A model generated the notes under the pieces. The model searched no databases. It saw only the letters and a program-made list of their open reading frames with translations, and was not told where the DNA came from. Below are positions 16,567-26,100 of a stretch of DNA of 64,000 bases, piece by piece. The number at the start of each line of letters is the position of its first letter. Within the stretch, counting starts at the first letter, position 1. The stretch comes from Acidovorax defluvii (GTDB lineage: Bacteria > Pseudomonadota > Gammaproteobacteria > Burkholderiales > Burkholderiaceae_C): contig QLTU01000001.1 in assembly GCA_003268905.1 (NCBI GenBank), positions 151,656 through 215,655 on the forward strand, written 5' to 3'. Position numbers and translations under genes: made by a program.

Positions 16567-17418
16567 ATGCACCGCAGAAGCTGCCTCGCCCTGTTGGCAA
16601 TTGCTGCATTTCCAGCACTGCCCGCGCTGGCTGCAGACGCCCCGGCACTTCTTCTGGCGCAGGTGTATCGCCCCGGTCTTCCGCTGCAAGATTACTGGGT
16701 GAGCGAAAAATACGACGGCGTGCGCGGCTTCTGGGATGGCCGCACACTGCGCACCCGCGGCGGCGAGACGGTGCAGGCCCCCGCCTGGTTTACCGCTGGC
16801 TGGCCCAAGGTGCCCATGGACGGAGAGCTGTGGGCCGGGCGCGGGCGCTTCAGCCACGCCCAGTCCACCACACGCCAACAGCAGCCGGGCGACGTGGCCT
16901 GGCGCCAGATACGCTTCATGGTGTTTGACCTGCCCGGCGACAAAGGCACGTTCGACCAACGCCTGCCCGCCCTGAACGCCCTCGTTGAAAGCCTGGGCCA
17001 GCCCTGGGTGCAGGCCGTGCCGCAACGGCGCGTGGCCAACGACGCGGCGCTCCAAGCGCTGCTGCACCGCACGGTGCGCGCCGGTGGCGAAGGGCTGATG
17101 CTGCACCGGGGCGCGTCGCTGTACCGCGCAGGCCGCAGCGACGATCTCATCAAGGTCAAGACGCACGAAGACACCGAGGCACGCGTGGTCGCCCACCTTC
17201 CCGGCAAAGGCCGCCATGCGGGACGCCTGGGCGCGCTGCTGGTGGAAACGCCCTCGGGCCAACGCTTCCGGCTGGGCGCAGGTTTCAGCGATGCCGACCG
17301 TGAACGCCCGCCGCCCGTGGGCAGCTGGGTGACCTACCGCTTTCGCGGCACCCACGACGGTGGTTTGCCGCGCTTTGCCAGCTTTGTGCGGGAGCGCGAA
17401 GACATGCCGGCAAAGTGA
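16567..17418 (+). CDS. secreted ATP-dependent DNA ligase (Lig E type)
   Basis: A 283-residue minimal ATP-dependent ligase: nucleotidyltransferase domain plus OB fold, no extra domains. An N-terminal signal peptide (cleavage expected near ALAADAP, about 22-23) points to the periplasm. The adenylation motif is SEKYDGVRG with the nucleophile Lys48; others visible are MDGELWAGRG (motif III), GEGLMLH (motif IV) and DLIKVK (motif V). Periplasmic Lig E enzymes are known in several proteobacteria, where roles in handling imported or extracellular DNA have been proposed. The start ATG directly follows a dispersed repeat. Confidence 0.9.
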   Translation: MHRRSCLALLAIAAFPALPALAADAPALLLAQVYRPGLPLQDYWVSEKYDGVRGFWDGRTLRTRGGETVQAPAWFTAGWPKVPMDGELWAGRGRFSHAQSTTRQQQPGDVAWRQIRFMVFDLPGDKGTFDQRLPALNALVESLGQPWVQAVPQRRVANDAALQALLHRTVRAGGEGLMLHRGASLYRAGRSDDLIKVKTHEDTEARVVAHLPGKGRHAGRLGALLVETPSGQRFRLGAGFSDADRERPPPVGSWVTYRFRGTHDGGLPRFASFVREREDMPAK

Positions 17419-17534
17419 GCGCCCGGCGTTCGGCTCGACCCGCCGAACCCTGAGCCACATGACCTACGGCGCAACCTGAACCGGGCATCCCAGCGCTGAC
17501 ATCAGGCCTCGTCCAGGCGGGAAATATCCCTGTT

Positions 17535-17590
17535 CGCTATAAAATAATGAGCTGCTAGTGCTTATCCAATAAGCGCTAGCAGCCTGTTTG
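17535..17590 (+). repeat. dispersed palindromic repeat copy
   Basis: CTATAAAATAATGAGCTGCT, then AGTGCTTATCCAATAAGCGCT, then AGCAGCCTG, matching the family pattern. It lies in the intergenic region between the convergent ligase and decarboxylase genes, where the hairpin could also act as a terminator. Confidence 0.8.
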
Positions 17591-17628
17591 ACCACTATTG
17601 CGGCAACCATCAAGGGCTGCCGGAACCG

Positions 17629-19992
17629 TCAGACGTTGCGGCCGTAAGGGCCGTCGTCGCCCATCTGCACCATGTTCTCTGCAGTGGCGAGCGGCTTGGG
17701 CTGCTTTGCAAACTTGTCGGCCACGCAGTCGGCGTAGTAGCGCACCTGCCCGTTCTCATCTTCCACTTCTACCAGGCCGTGGATGTCCGTCTCAAAACCG
17801 GGGCACAGCTTGGCGAACTCGCGTGCGAACTTGAGGTAGTCCACGATCTTCTTGTTGAACACTTCGCCTGGAATCAGCAGCGGAATGCCCGGCGGATACG
17901 GCGTGACCAGGCCCACGGTGATGCGGCCTTCAAGGTGGTCGATCTCCACGCGCTCGGTGGTGCGGTGGGCGATGTGGGCAAACGCCTCGCTGGGCTTCAT
18001 GGCGGGCGTCAGATCCGAGAGGTACATCTCCGTCGTCAGGCGCGCGATGTCGTACTTTGCGTACATCTCGTGCACATGCTGGCACAGGTCTTTGAGGCCC
18101 ATGCGCTCGTAGCGCTTGTGCTGCTGGCAGAACTCGGGAAGGATGCGCCACATGGGCTGGTTCTTCTCGTAGTCGTCCTTGAACTGCTGCAGCGCCGTCA
18201 GCAGCGTGTTCCAGCGGCCCTTGGTGATGCCGATGGTGAACATCACGAAGAAGCTGTACAGGCCGGTCTTTTCAACCACCACGCCGTGCTCGGCCAGGTA
18301 CTTGGTGACGATGGACGCGGGAATGCCGGTCTTGTCGAACTTGCCGTCCAGGCTCAGGCCGGGCGTGACGATGGTGGACTTGATCGGGTCGAGCATGTTG
18401 AAGCCGTCAGCCAATTGGCCAAAACCGTGCCACTTGCTGCCGACCTTCTTGCTCTTGCTGTCGCTACGGATGATCCAGTCTTCTGCGCGGCCAATGCCTT
18501 CGTCCACCAGCTTGTCCGGACCCCAGACCTTGAACCACCAGTCATTCTTGCCAAATTCGTGCTCGACCTGCCGCATGGCGCGGCGGAAGTCGAGGGCTTC
18601 GAGAATGCTCTCTTCCACCAGCGCGGTGCCGCCGGGCGGCTCCATCATGGCGGCCGCCACATCGCAGCTGGCGATGATGCTGTACTGAGGGCTGGTGCTG
18701 GTGTGCATCAGGTAGGCCTCGTTGAACAGGTGGCGATCGAGCTTGGTGGTCTGCGAGTCTTGCACCAGCACATGGCTGGCCTGGCTGATACCGGCAAGCA
18801 GCTTGTGGATGGACTGCGTGGCATAGGTCACCGAATGCTTGGGGCGCACGCGCTTCTTGCCCATGGCGTGGTAGCTGCCATAAAACGGGTGGAAGGCCGC
18901 GTGGGGCAACCAGGCTTCGTCAAAGTGCAGGTTGTCCACGTAGCCATCGAGCATGCTCTTGATGGTTTCGGTGTTGTAAAGCACGCCGTCGTAGGTGGAC
19001 TGCGTGAGCGTGAGCACGCGCGGCTTGACCTTCTTGGCATCCACGCCCTTGAGCAGCGGGTTGGCCTTGATCTTGGCCTGGATGGCCGCAGGCTCGAACT
19101 CGCTTTGCGGGATCGGCCCGATGATGCCGAAGTGGTTGCGCGTGGGCTTCATGAACACAGGAATCGCCCCGGTCATGATGATGCTGTGCAGGATGGACTT
19201 GTGGCAGTTGCGGTCTACCACCACCACGTCGCCGGGTGCCACGGTGTGGTGCCACACCATCTTGTTCGATGTGGACGTGCCGTTGGTCACGAAGAAGCAA
19301 TGGTCAGCGTTGAAGATGCGCGCCGCATTGCGCTCGGACTCGCCGATGGCGCCGTTGTGGTCGAGCAGCTGGCCCAGCTCTTCCACGGCATTGCACACGT
19401 CGGCGCGCAGCATGTTTTCGCCGTAGAACTGGTGGTACATCTGGCCCACCGGGCTTTTGAGGAACGCCACGCCGCCCGAGTGACCAGGGCAGTGCCAGCT
19501 GTACGAGCCGTCTTCGGCGTAGTCGAGCAGCGCCTTGAAAAACGGCGGCTGCACGCTTTCGAGGTAGCTCTTGGCCTCGCGGATGATGTGCTTGGCCACA
19601 AATTCGGGGGTGTCCTCGAACATGTGGATGAAACCATGCAGCTCCCGCAGAATGTCATTGGGCAGATGGCGGCTGGTCTTGGTTTCGCCGTGCACATAAA
19701 TCGGCACTTCGGTGTTCTTGCGCCGCACTTCGCCAATGAAGCTGCGCAGGCTCAGAACGATGGGGTCGAGCCCCTCGTTCGCTGTGAACTCTTCATCGTC
19801 AATCGACAAAATGAAAGCACTGGCGCGGCTTTGCTGCTGGGCAAACTGCGACAAGTCGCCATAGCTGGTAACCCCGACCACTTCGAAGCCCTCGGCCTCG
19901 ATGGCCTGTGCCAAAGCGCGAATGCCAAGGCCCGAGGTGTTCTCGGAACGATAGTCCTCATCGATGATGATGATGGGAAAGCGAAACTTCAT
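17629..19992 (-). CDS. Orn/Lys/Arg decarboxylase (PLP-dependent, class III fold)
   Basis: A 787-residue cytosolic enzyme of the bacterial biodegradative family (adiA/cadA/speC type). Order: N-terminal receiver-like wing domain (MKFRFPIIIIDEDYRSENTS), PLP domain with HCFFVTNGTSTSNKMVWHH, the PLP-lysine segment ATQSIHKLLAGISQASHVL (Lys near 395), and the C-terminal domain (TPYPPGIPLLIPGE). It converts a basic amino acid to the polyamine or diamine with CO2 release. Substrate choice among Arg, Lys and Orn is not certain. The ATG at 19992 is placed at the conserved N-terminus; in-frame codons upstream to 20085 are not conserved-looking. Confidence 0.92.
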   Translation of the reverse strand: MKFRFPIIIIDEDYRSENTSGLGIRALAQAIEAEGFEVVGVTSYGDLSQFAQQQSRASAFILSIDDEEFTANEGLDPIVLSLRSFIGEVRRKNTEVPIYVHGETKTSRHLPNDILRELHGFIHMFEDTPEFVAKHIIREAKSYLESVQPPFFKALLDYAEDGSYSWHCPGHSGGVAFLKSPVGQMYHQFYGENMLRADVCNAVEELGQLLDHNGAIGESERNAARIFNADHCFFVTNGTSTSNKMVWHHTVAPGDVVVVDRNCHKSILHSIIMTGAIPVFMKPTRNHFGIIGPIPQSEFEPAAIQAKIKANPLLKGVDAKKVKPRVLTLTQSTYDGVLYNTETIKSMLDGYVDNLHFDEAWLPHAAFHPFYGSYHAMGKKRVRPKHSVTYATQSIHKLLAGISQASHVLVQDSQTTKLDRHLFNEAYLMHTSTSPQYSIIASCDVAAAMMEPPGGTALVEESILEALDFRRAMRQVEHEFGKNDWWFKVWGPDKLVDEGIGRAEDWIIRSDSKSKKVGSKWHGFGQLADGFNMLDPIKSTIVTPGLSLDGKFDKTGIPASIVTKYLAEHGVVVEKTGLYSFFVMFTIGITKGRWNTLLTALQQFKDDYEKNQPMWRILPEFCQQHKRYERMGLKDLCQHVHEMYAKYDIARLTTEMYLSDLTPAMKPSEAFAHIAHRTTERVEIDHLEGRITVGLVTPYPPGIPLLIPGEVFNKKIVDYLKFAREFAKLCPGFETDIHGLVEVEDENGQVRYYADCVADKFAKQPKPLATAENMVQMGDDGPYGRNV

Positions 19993-20137
19993 GTGCAGCC
20001 TCCGTGCAACCGTGCCATGCCCGGCCAAATAACGAAACAGGCGCGAAGTGTAAGGAATAACCGTGACCCGCCTTTGAACTGCCATTTTTTTGACCCAGAA
20101 TGTGGTGCACTAAAGACGAACAAAAAAAGGAGTCGGC

Positions 20138-20563
20138 ATGGAGGAATCCACGATCTGGTGGTTGTTGGCAGGTGTGGCCGTAGTCACCGAGTTGCTGACG
20201 GGCACGTTCTACCTGCTGATGCTGGCGGTGGGGCTTGCGGCGGCAGCCTTGGCAGCGCATCTGGGACTGCCAATGACGGTGCAGATCGTTACCGCGGCCT
20301 TTGTGGGCGGCGGCGCGGTGGTGGCATGGCACCAGTTCAAAAAGAAGCGCCCTGGCGACCCCTCTGCCCGCGCTGATCGCAGCGTGAATCTGGATGTGGG
20401 CGAAACCGTCATGATCGACAGCTGGACCACCGACGGCACCGCCATCGTGAAATACCGCGGGGCCCAATGGACCGCCATTCATCGCCCGGGTGTCACGCCA
20501 TCCACGGGCATGCACCGCGTGGCCGAACTGGTGGGCAGCCGCCTGCTGGTAGACCCGCTCTGA
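20138..20563 (+). CDS. NfeD family membrane protein
   Basis: A 141-residue short-form NfeD protein: two or three TM helices (WWLLAGVAVVTELLTGTFYL, LAVGLAAAALAAHLG and a third near VTAAFVGGGAVVAW) followed by a cytosolic OB-fold domain (VNLDVGETVMID...GTAIVKYRGAQWTA). NfeD partners stomatin/SPFH proteins, and one is encoded 36 bp downstream, so the two form an operon. The ATG at 20138 follows AAAGGAGTC. Confidence 0.9.
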   Translation: MEESTIWWLLAGVAVVTELLTGTFYLLMLAVGLAAAALAAHLGLPMTVQIVTAAFVGGGAVVAWHQFKKKRPGDPSARADRSVNLDVGETVMIDSWTTDGTAIVKYRGAQWTAIHRPGVTPSTGMHRVAELVGSRLLVDPL

Positions 20564-20599
20564 AACCACTTCTCACATCAGTCACCCGGAAAGGTTCTC

Positions 20600-21514
20600 A
20601 TGGAAATCGCCATCGTCATCTTTGTCATTGCCGTCATCTTTATCGCGCGCTCCGTCAAGGTCGTGCCGCAACAAAACGCCTGGGTGAAAGAGCGGCTGGG
20701 CAAATATGCCGGCACGCTCACGCCGGGCCTGAACTTTCTGGTGCCATTTGTGGACAAGGTGGCTTACAAGCACAGCCTGAAAGAAATCCCGCTCGACGTG
20801 CCCAGCCAGGTCTGCATCACCCGCGACAACACCCAGCTGCAAGTGGACGGCATCCTGTACTTTCAGGTGACCGACCCCATGCGCGCCAGCTACGGCTCGT
20901 CCAACTACATCATGGCCGTCACCCAGCTGGCGCAGACCTCGCTGCGCAGTGTGATCGGCAAGCTCGAACTCGACAAAACCTTTGAAGAGCGCGACATCAT
21001 CAACGCCCAAGTGGTCCAGGCCATCGACGAGGCAGCACTCAACTGGGGCGTGAAAGTACTGCGCTACGAAATCAAGGACCTGACGCCGCCAAAGGAAATC
21101 CTGCACGCCATGCAGGCCCAGATCACGGCCGAGCGTGAAAAACGAGCGCTCATTGCAGCGTCTGAGGGTCGCCGCCAGGAACAGATCAACATCGCCACCG
21201 GCGAGCGCGAGGCCTTCATCGCCCGCTCCGAAGGCGAAAAGCAGGCTGTCATCAACAAGGCCGCTGGCGAAGCCGCATCCATCAAGGCCGTCGCCGAAGC
21301 CAACGCCGAAGCCATCGAACGCGTTGCCGCGGCCATTCGCCAGCCCGGCGGCGAACAGGCTGTACAACTCAAGGTGGCCGAAAAAGCCGTGGAGGCCTAT
21401 GGCAAGGTGGCTCAGGATGCCACCACCACCCTCATCGTGCCCAGCAACATGACCGAGGTATCGGCGCTGATCGGGTCTGCGATGAAGATGGTCCAGGTCC
21501 AGAAGGCCAGCTGA
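20600..21514 (+). CDS. SPFH/band 7 protein, stomatin-like (QmcA/paraslipin type)
   Basis: A 304-residue protein with one N-terminal TM anchor (MEIAIVIFVIAVIFIARSV) and an SPFH domain from about 20 to 180 (KVVPQQNAWVKERLGKYAG, ITRDNTQLQVDGILYFQV), then an Ala/Glu-rich coiled coil (about 185-245). It forms large membrane-associated oligomers involved in membrane microdomain organisation and quality control, usually with NfeD, which is encoded immediately upstream. Confidence 0.93.
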   Translation: MEIAIVIFVIAVIFIARSVKVVPQQNAWVKERLGKYAGTLTPGLNFLVPFVDKVAYKHSLKEIPLDVPSQVCITRDNTQLQVDGILYFQVTDPMRASYGSSNYIMAVTQLAQTSLRSVIGKLELDKTFEERDIINAQVVQAIDEAALNWGVKVLRYEIKDLTPPKEILHAMQAQITAEREKRALIAASEGRRQEQINIATGEREAFIARSEGEKQAVINKAAGEAASIKAVAEANAEAIERVAAAIRQPGGEQAVQLKVAEKAVEAYGKVAQDATTTLIVPSNMTEVSALIGSAMKMVQVQKAS

Positions 21515-21589
21515 AAGCGGCCTTTTTTTGGTGCAAGCAAGACAACAGCACCAAACACCCATTGACCTATGGCTATAATCGAGGGCTTC

Positions 21590-21680
<91 letters not shown>

Positions 21681-21724
21681 AAATGAGTCCCAGAGCGTCC
21701 CAAGACGTCTCGCAAGACACCCTG

Positions 21725-21761
21725 AAAGCCCCGGTTTACCTCGTGTTCCGGGGCTTTTTTT
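21725..21761 (+). terminator. Rho-independent terminator after tRNA-Ser
   Basis: The stem AGCCCCGG/CCGGGGCT is followed by a run of T. It separates the tRNA transcript from the integrase gene. Confidence 0.85.
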
Positions 21762-21870
21762 GTTTCCAGGCGTCCCGTAACGGTTCTTGCCATCCAAGGG
21801 TTTCTGTTGGTATTGTTGGTGGTACGCAGGAGGTGCCGTGTTGGTATTTCCTCTACCAACGGGGGTGAAC

Positions 21871-23085
21871 ATGGCCCTGACCGACATTGCGATCAAGTCC
21901 AGCAAGCCACGTGAGTCGGCGTTCAAGCTGTCTGACGGACGCGGCCTTCAGCTGCACATCACGCCTCAGGGCTCCAGGTTGTGGCGCTGGGCCTATCGTC
22001 ATGAGGGCAAACAAAAGCTCATGGCGTTGGGTGTCTATCCGGATGTTTCCCTTGCGCAGGCCCGAGACAAAGCGGACTTGGCCAGAAAGCTTCTTGCCAC
22101 GGGTGTTGACCCGATGGCCACCCGCAAGTCCGAAAAGATCGCCCGCCGCCTGGCTGTAGAAGACACCTTTGCTGCCGTGGCGAAGAAATGGTGGGAAAGC
22201 TGGAAGGCCGCACGCAGTGATAGCCACACGGTTTATGTGTGGCGCCGCCTGGAGGCTGACGTATTTCCAGCGATCGGAAAAAGACCTGTCGCAGAAATCG
22301 AGGCCCCTGAGCTGGTCGCCATGATGAAGGCGATCGAAAAACGCGGCGCCCTCGACATCGCCAAACGTGCCCTTCAGACCTGTTCACAGATCTTTCGCTA
22401 CGCCATCGCCCACAGTTTGGCGAAACGCAACCCGGCCGTTGAGATTCGCCCCAGCGATGTGCTCGCCTCGCGCAAAAAGGAGAACTACGCAAGGTTGGAC
22501 GGCAAGGAACTTCCCGAGTTGCTGCGCAAGATCGAGGTGTACAACGGCAGCACTGTCACCCGTGTGGCCATCAAACTCATGGCCATGACCTTTGTGCGCA
22601 CCAGCGAGCTGATCGGCGCGCGCTGGGAAGAATTTGATCTCGACGGCGGACGCTGGGACATACCCGCGTCACGCATGAAGATGAAGACGCCGCACGTGGT
22701 GCCGCTTTCCACCCAGGCGGTCACTCTGCTGCGGAGCTTGCACACCCTGACCGGCCACAGCCCACTGCTTTTCCCTGGCGAACGTGACCATCAAAAGTCG
22801 ATGAGCAACAACACCATCCTGGGCGCGCTGGATCGCATGGGCTACGCGGGGCGCATGACCGGCCACGGCTTCCGGGGCATCGCCTCCACCCTGCTGCACG
22901 AACAGGGCTGGCCGCACGAGCACATCGAGTTGCAGCTGGCGCACCAGGAGCGCAACCAGGTCAGCGCCTCATACAACCATGCGATGTACCTGCAACCGCG
23001 GGCAAAGATGATGCAGGCCTGGAGCAACTACCTGGATGCCTGCGTGGCAGGCAATGTGGTGCCATTCAGGGGGAAACGGGCTTAG
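21871..23085 (+). CDS. int: P4-type tyrosine recombinase/integrase
   Basis: A 404-residue site-specific recombinase. The N-terminal DUF4102 arm-binding domain starts MALTDIAIKSSKPRESAFKL with SDGRGLQLHITPQGSRLWR. The catalytic domain shows Arg in MTFVRTSELIGARW (about 241), GHGFRG (about 332-335), a third His in LAHQERN (about 357) and the Tyr nucleophile in SASYNHAMY (about 368). All catalytic residues are present. It lies directly downstream of tRNA-Ser, the normal position for an island integrase. No excisionase was found. The ATG at 21871 follows GGGGGTGAAC. Confidence 0.95.
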   Translation: MALTDIAIKSSKPRESAFKLSDGRGLQLHITPQGSRLWRWAYRHEGKQKLMALGVYPDVSLAQARDKADLARKLLATGVDPMATRKSEKIARRLAVEDTFAAVAKKWWESWKAARSDSHTVYVWRRLEADVFPAIGKRPVAEIEAPELVAMMKAIEKRGALDIAKRALQTCSQIFRYAIAHSLAKRNPAVEIRPSDVLASRKKENYARLDGKELPELLRKIEVYNGSTVTRVAIKLMAMTFVRTSELIGARWEEFDLDGGRWDIPASRMKMKTPHVVPLSTQAVTLLRSLHTLTGHSPLLFPGERDHQKSMSNNTILGALDRMGYAGRMTGHGFRGIASTLLHEQGWPHEHIELQLAHQERNQVSASYNHAMYLQPRAKMMQAWSNYLDACVAGNVVPFRGKRA

Positions 23086-23181
23086 CAGCTTGCTCTTCGG
23101 GAAGGTATCGGCCCAACGCCTCGTCAAAATTTGTTACAACGTTCTTCGCGCGCCACAATAAGGCCGAATAGGAGAACGTGC

Positions 23182-26100
23182 ATGACAAGGGAGTCAGGTC
23201 AATCGACAGAGGCGGGTGCGTCTGAAAATTCTGCCGTTTCAGAGGCGCCACCGCCCACAGTTAGATTGCAGATCAGTGCTGCTAAAAAACTGAACCTCGC
23301 AGCCTTCCAGAACGCGGTGCCCGCGTTGTACGAACTGGTCATTGTCAATGAGACCTCGTCTCCGATCAGCGAGTTGACCGTTCAACTGATTTCCGAACCA
23401 CCGTTCGTAAAGCCTCGCGTCTGGAACGTCGAGTCGGTGGGAGCAGGCGAGAGCTATCACCTGCGTGATCTCGACGTGCAGTTGGATGGTGCCCTTCTTT
23501 CGCGCTTGACGGAAGCTGAATCAGCTTCGCTGCATTTCGAATTGCGCAGTCGCAAGCAATCGGACGAAGTCCTCGCAAAGAACGATTCCACCGTAGAACT
23601 GCTGGCTCGCAATCAATGGGGCGGCATCGGTCATCTGCCAGAAATGGTTGCGGCATTCGTTCAGCCGAACGACCAGGCTATCGACCGTCTGCTCAAGGGT
23701 GCCGCTTTGGCGTTGCAGACGGGTGGAAAGTCCGGTTCGATCGACGGCTATACCCATGGCTCAAAACGGGCATGGGAGTTGGCGTCTGGTATTTGGGCTG
23801 CTGTGCTCCAGCGCAAGCTCAACTACGCACTGCCACCCGCCAGTTTCGAACACACAGGGCAGAAGGTTCGCAGTCCTTCACAGGTACTCGATGGCGGCTT
23901 GGCCACATGCCTTGATCTTGCGCTGCTGTTCGCTGCGTGCCTGGAGCAGGCACACCTCAACCCCTTGCTGGTATTCACCCGTGGTCACGCATTTGTCGGT
24001 GTGTGGCTTCGTGAAGAGGAGTTCTCTACCTCTGTGGTCGATGACATCACCGCGGTGAGAAAGCGCTTGAAGCTGCAGGAGATGCTGGTCTTCGAAACAA
24101 CCCTCGCGGCACAGGGCCAAGCTGTGAGTTTCAGCCAGGCCATCGCCAACGCAAACCGTCAGTTGTCGGAGGAGGAAGAAGACAAGTTTGAACTGGTCAT
24201 CGACGTGAAGCGCGCGCGCATGTCGCGGATCAAGCCGCTGGCTCAGGCGTACGCTGTCGCAGAGGCTGTACCAGTCGAGGTGGAACCGGAGGGAACGATC
24301 GGCATTGAGGATGCCCCGGACCTCCCCGACGAGGCCATCACCGATACGCCGACATCTGAACTCGATCCCAAAGACAGACTGGCCCGGTGGCAACGCAAAC
24401 TGCTCGATCTGTCGCTAAGAAACACACTGCTGAACTTCAAGCAGGGTAAGAAGGCGTTGCTGCTTGACGTGGCAGCGCCAGAACTGGAAGACACCCTGGC
24501 GGAAGGGCAATCGATCAAGCTGCTGCCCAGCCCAGCACTGATGCAGGGCCAAGACCCTCGAAGCCAGCAACTGCACGAAGCCAGAAGCCTAGAAGACCTT
24601 CGCAAAGCGCATGCAAAAGACGCACTGAAGCGCCGTGAGGTCTTCATTCGGCTGGAAGATCAAGAACTGGAAGGACGCCTGGTTGAGTTGTATCGGGGCG
24701 CCCGCAACGCGATGCAGGAAGGTGGCTCAAACACACTATTCATCGCGCTCGGTTTCCTGGTCTGGACCCGTCCTGACAAGCCGGACTCTCGGGTCAAAGC
24801 GCCTTTAATCCTGCTGCCCATCACGCTGAACCGCAAAAGCGCCCGGTCGGGGTTCACGCTGCAAGAACATGAAGATGAGGCGCTGTTCAATCCGACGCTG
24901 GTCGAGATGCTTCGGCAGGACTTCCAATTGGAGTTGGGCATTGCCGCTGGCGACCTGCCGCGTGATGAGTCCGGTCTAGATATTGCAGGCATCTGGAAGC
25001 GTGTTCGCAGCGCAATCAAAGACATCCGGGGCTGGGAGGTCAGCGAAGACGTCGTGTTGTCGATGTTCTCCTTTGCCAAGTACCTGATGTGGAAGGACTT
25101 GTCTGATCGCACTGACGATTTGCGCAAGTCTCCGGTGGTGGCACACCTGATCGACACGCCGCGCGAACCCTATCCCTCCACAAAGCCCTTCCCCGACGCG
25201 CGCAGATTGGACGCCGACTACGCGCCACAGCAGGTTTTCTGCCCTCTCCCCGCCGACTCATCCCAGCTTTCCGCCGTCATGGCCGCTGCCAACGGCAAAG
25301 ACTTCGTGTTGATCGGACCACCAGGTACCGGCAAGAGTCAGACTATTGCCAACCTGATCGCGCAGTGCCTGGCTGAAGAAAAACGTGTGCTCTTCGTGGC
25401 CGAGAAGATCGCTGCGCTGGATGTCGTCTTTCGCCGCCTGCGCGAAGTGGGACTCGGAGAGTTCTGCCTCGAACTGCATTCGAACAAGAGCCGCAAGCTC
25501 GACGTATTGAGTCAGCTCCAGAAATCCTGGGAGTCCAAAGGTGAAGTGGACGCTGCCACCTGGGAGGCCAAGGCCCGGCAACTGGGTCAAGTGCGCGAGC
25601 AACTGTCTACCTATGTTGAGCGCCTCCACCAACGCCACGGCAACGGTTTGACGATCTTCAAAGCCATCGGGTGTGTCGTCGGCGGCGATGCACAGCGGGA
25701 TCTGCGATTCAGCTGGGCCTCTCCCCGTGCGCACGACCAAGCTGCGCTGACCGAGCTGCGAAATCTCGCTGGCAGGTTGCAGGCCAACGCGGCGGCGGTT
25801 AACCCTGATCAATTGTTGACGGGCCCTCTGGTGCCTGTGCACGTCACGGAATGGTCCGCCAAGTGGCAGCAGGAAATGGTCAGGTCCGCACAGGCACTGC
25901 AAACCACCAGCCGTGACTTCCAAGCCGCAGCGCAAACCCTGGGGCAAATGCTCGGCATGGAATGGCCGGCGCTGCATCGTCAAACCCGGTCGGCGCTCGG
26001 TGTAATCGCCAAGGCCTTGCCTCAGGCATCGGCTCAAGATTGGAGCTTTTGCGCGTTGCCGGAAAGTGAGACCATCTGCGCCGCCTTGAAAGTCGGCAAT

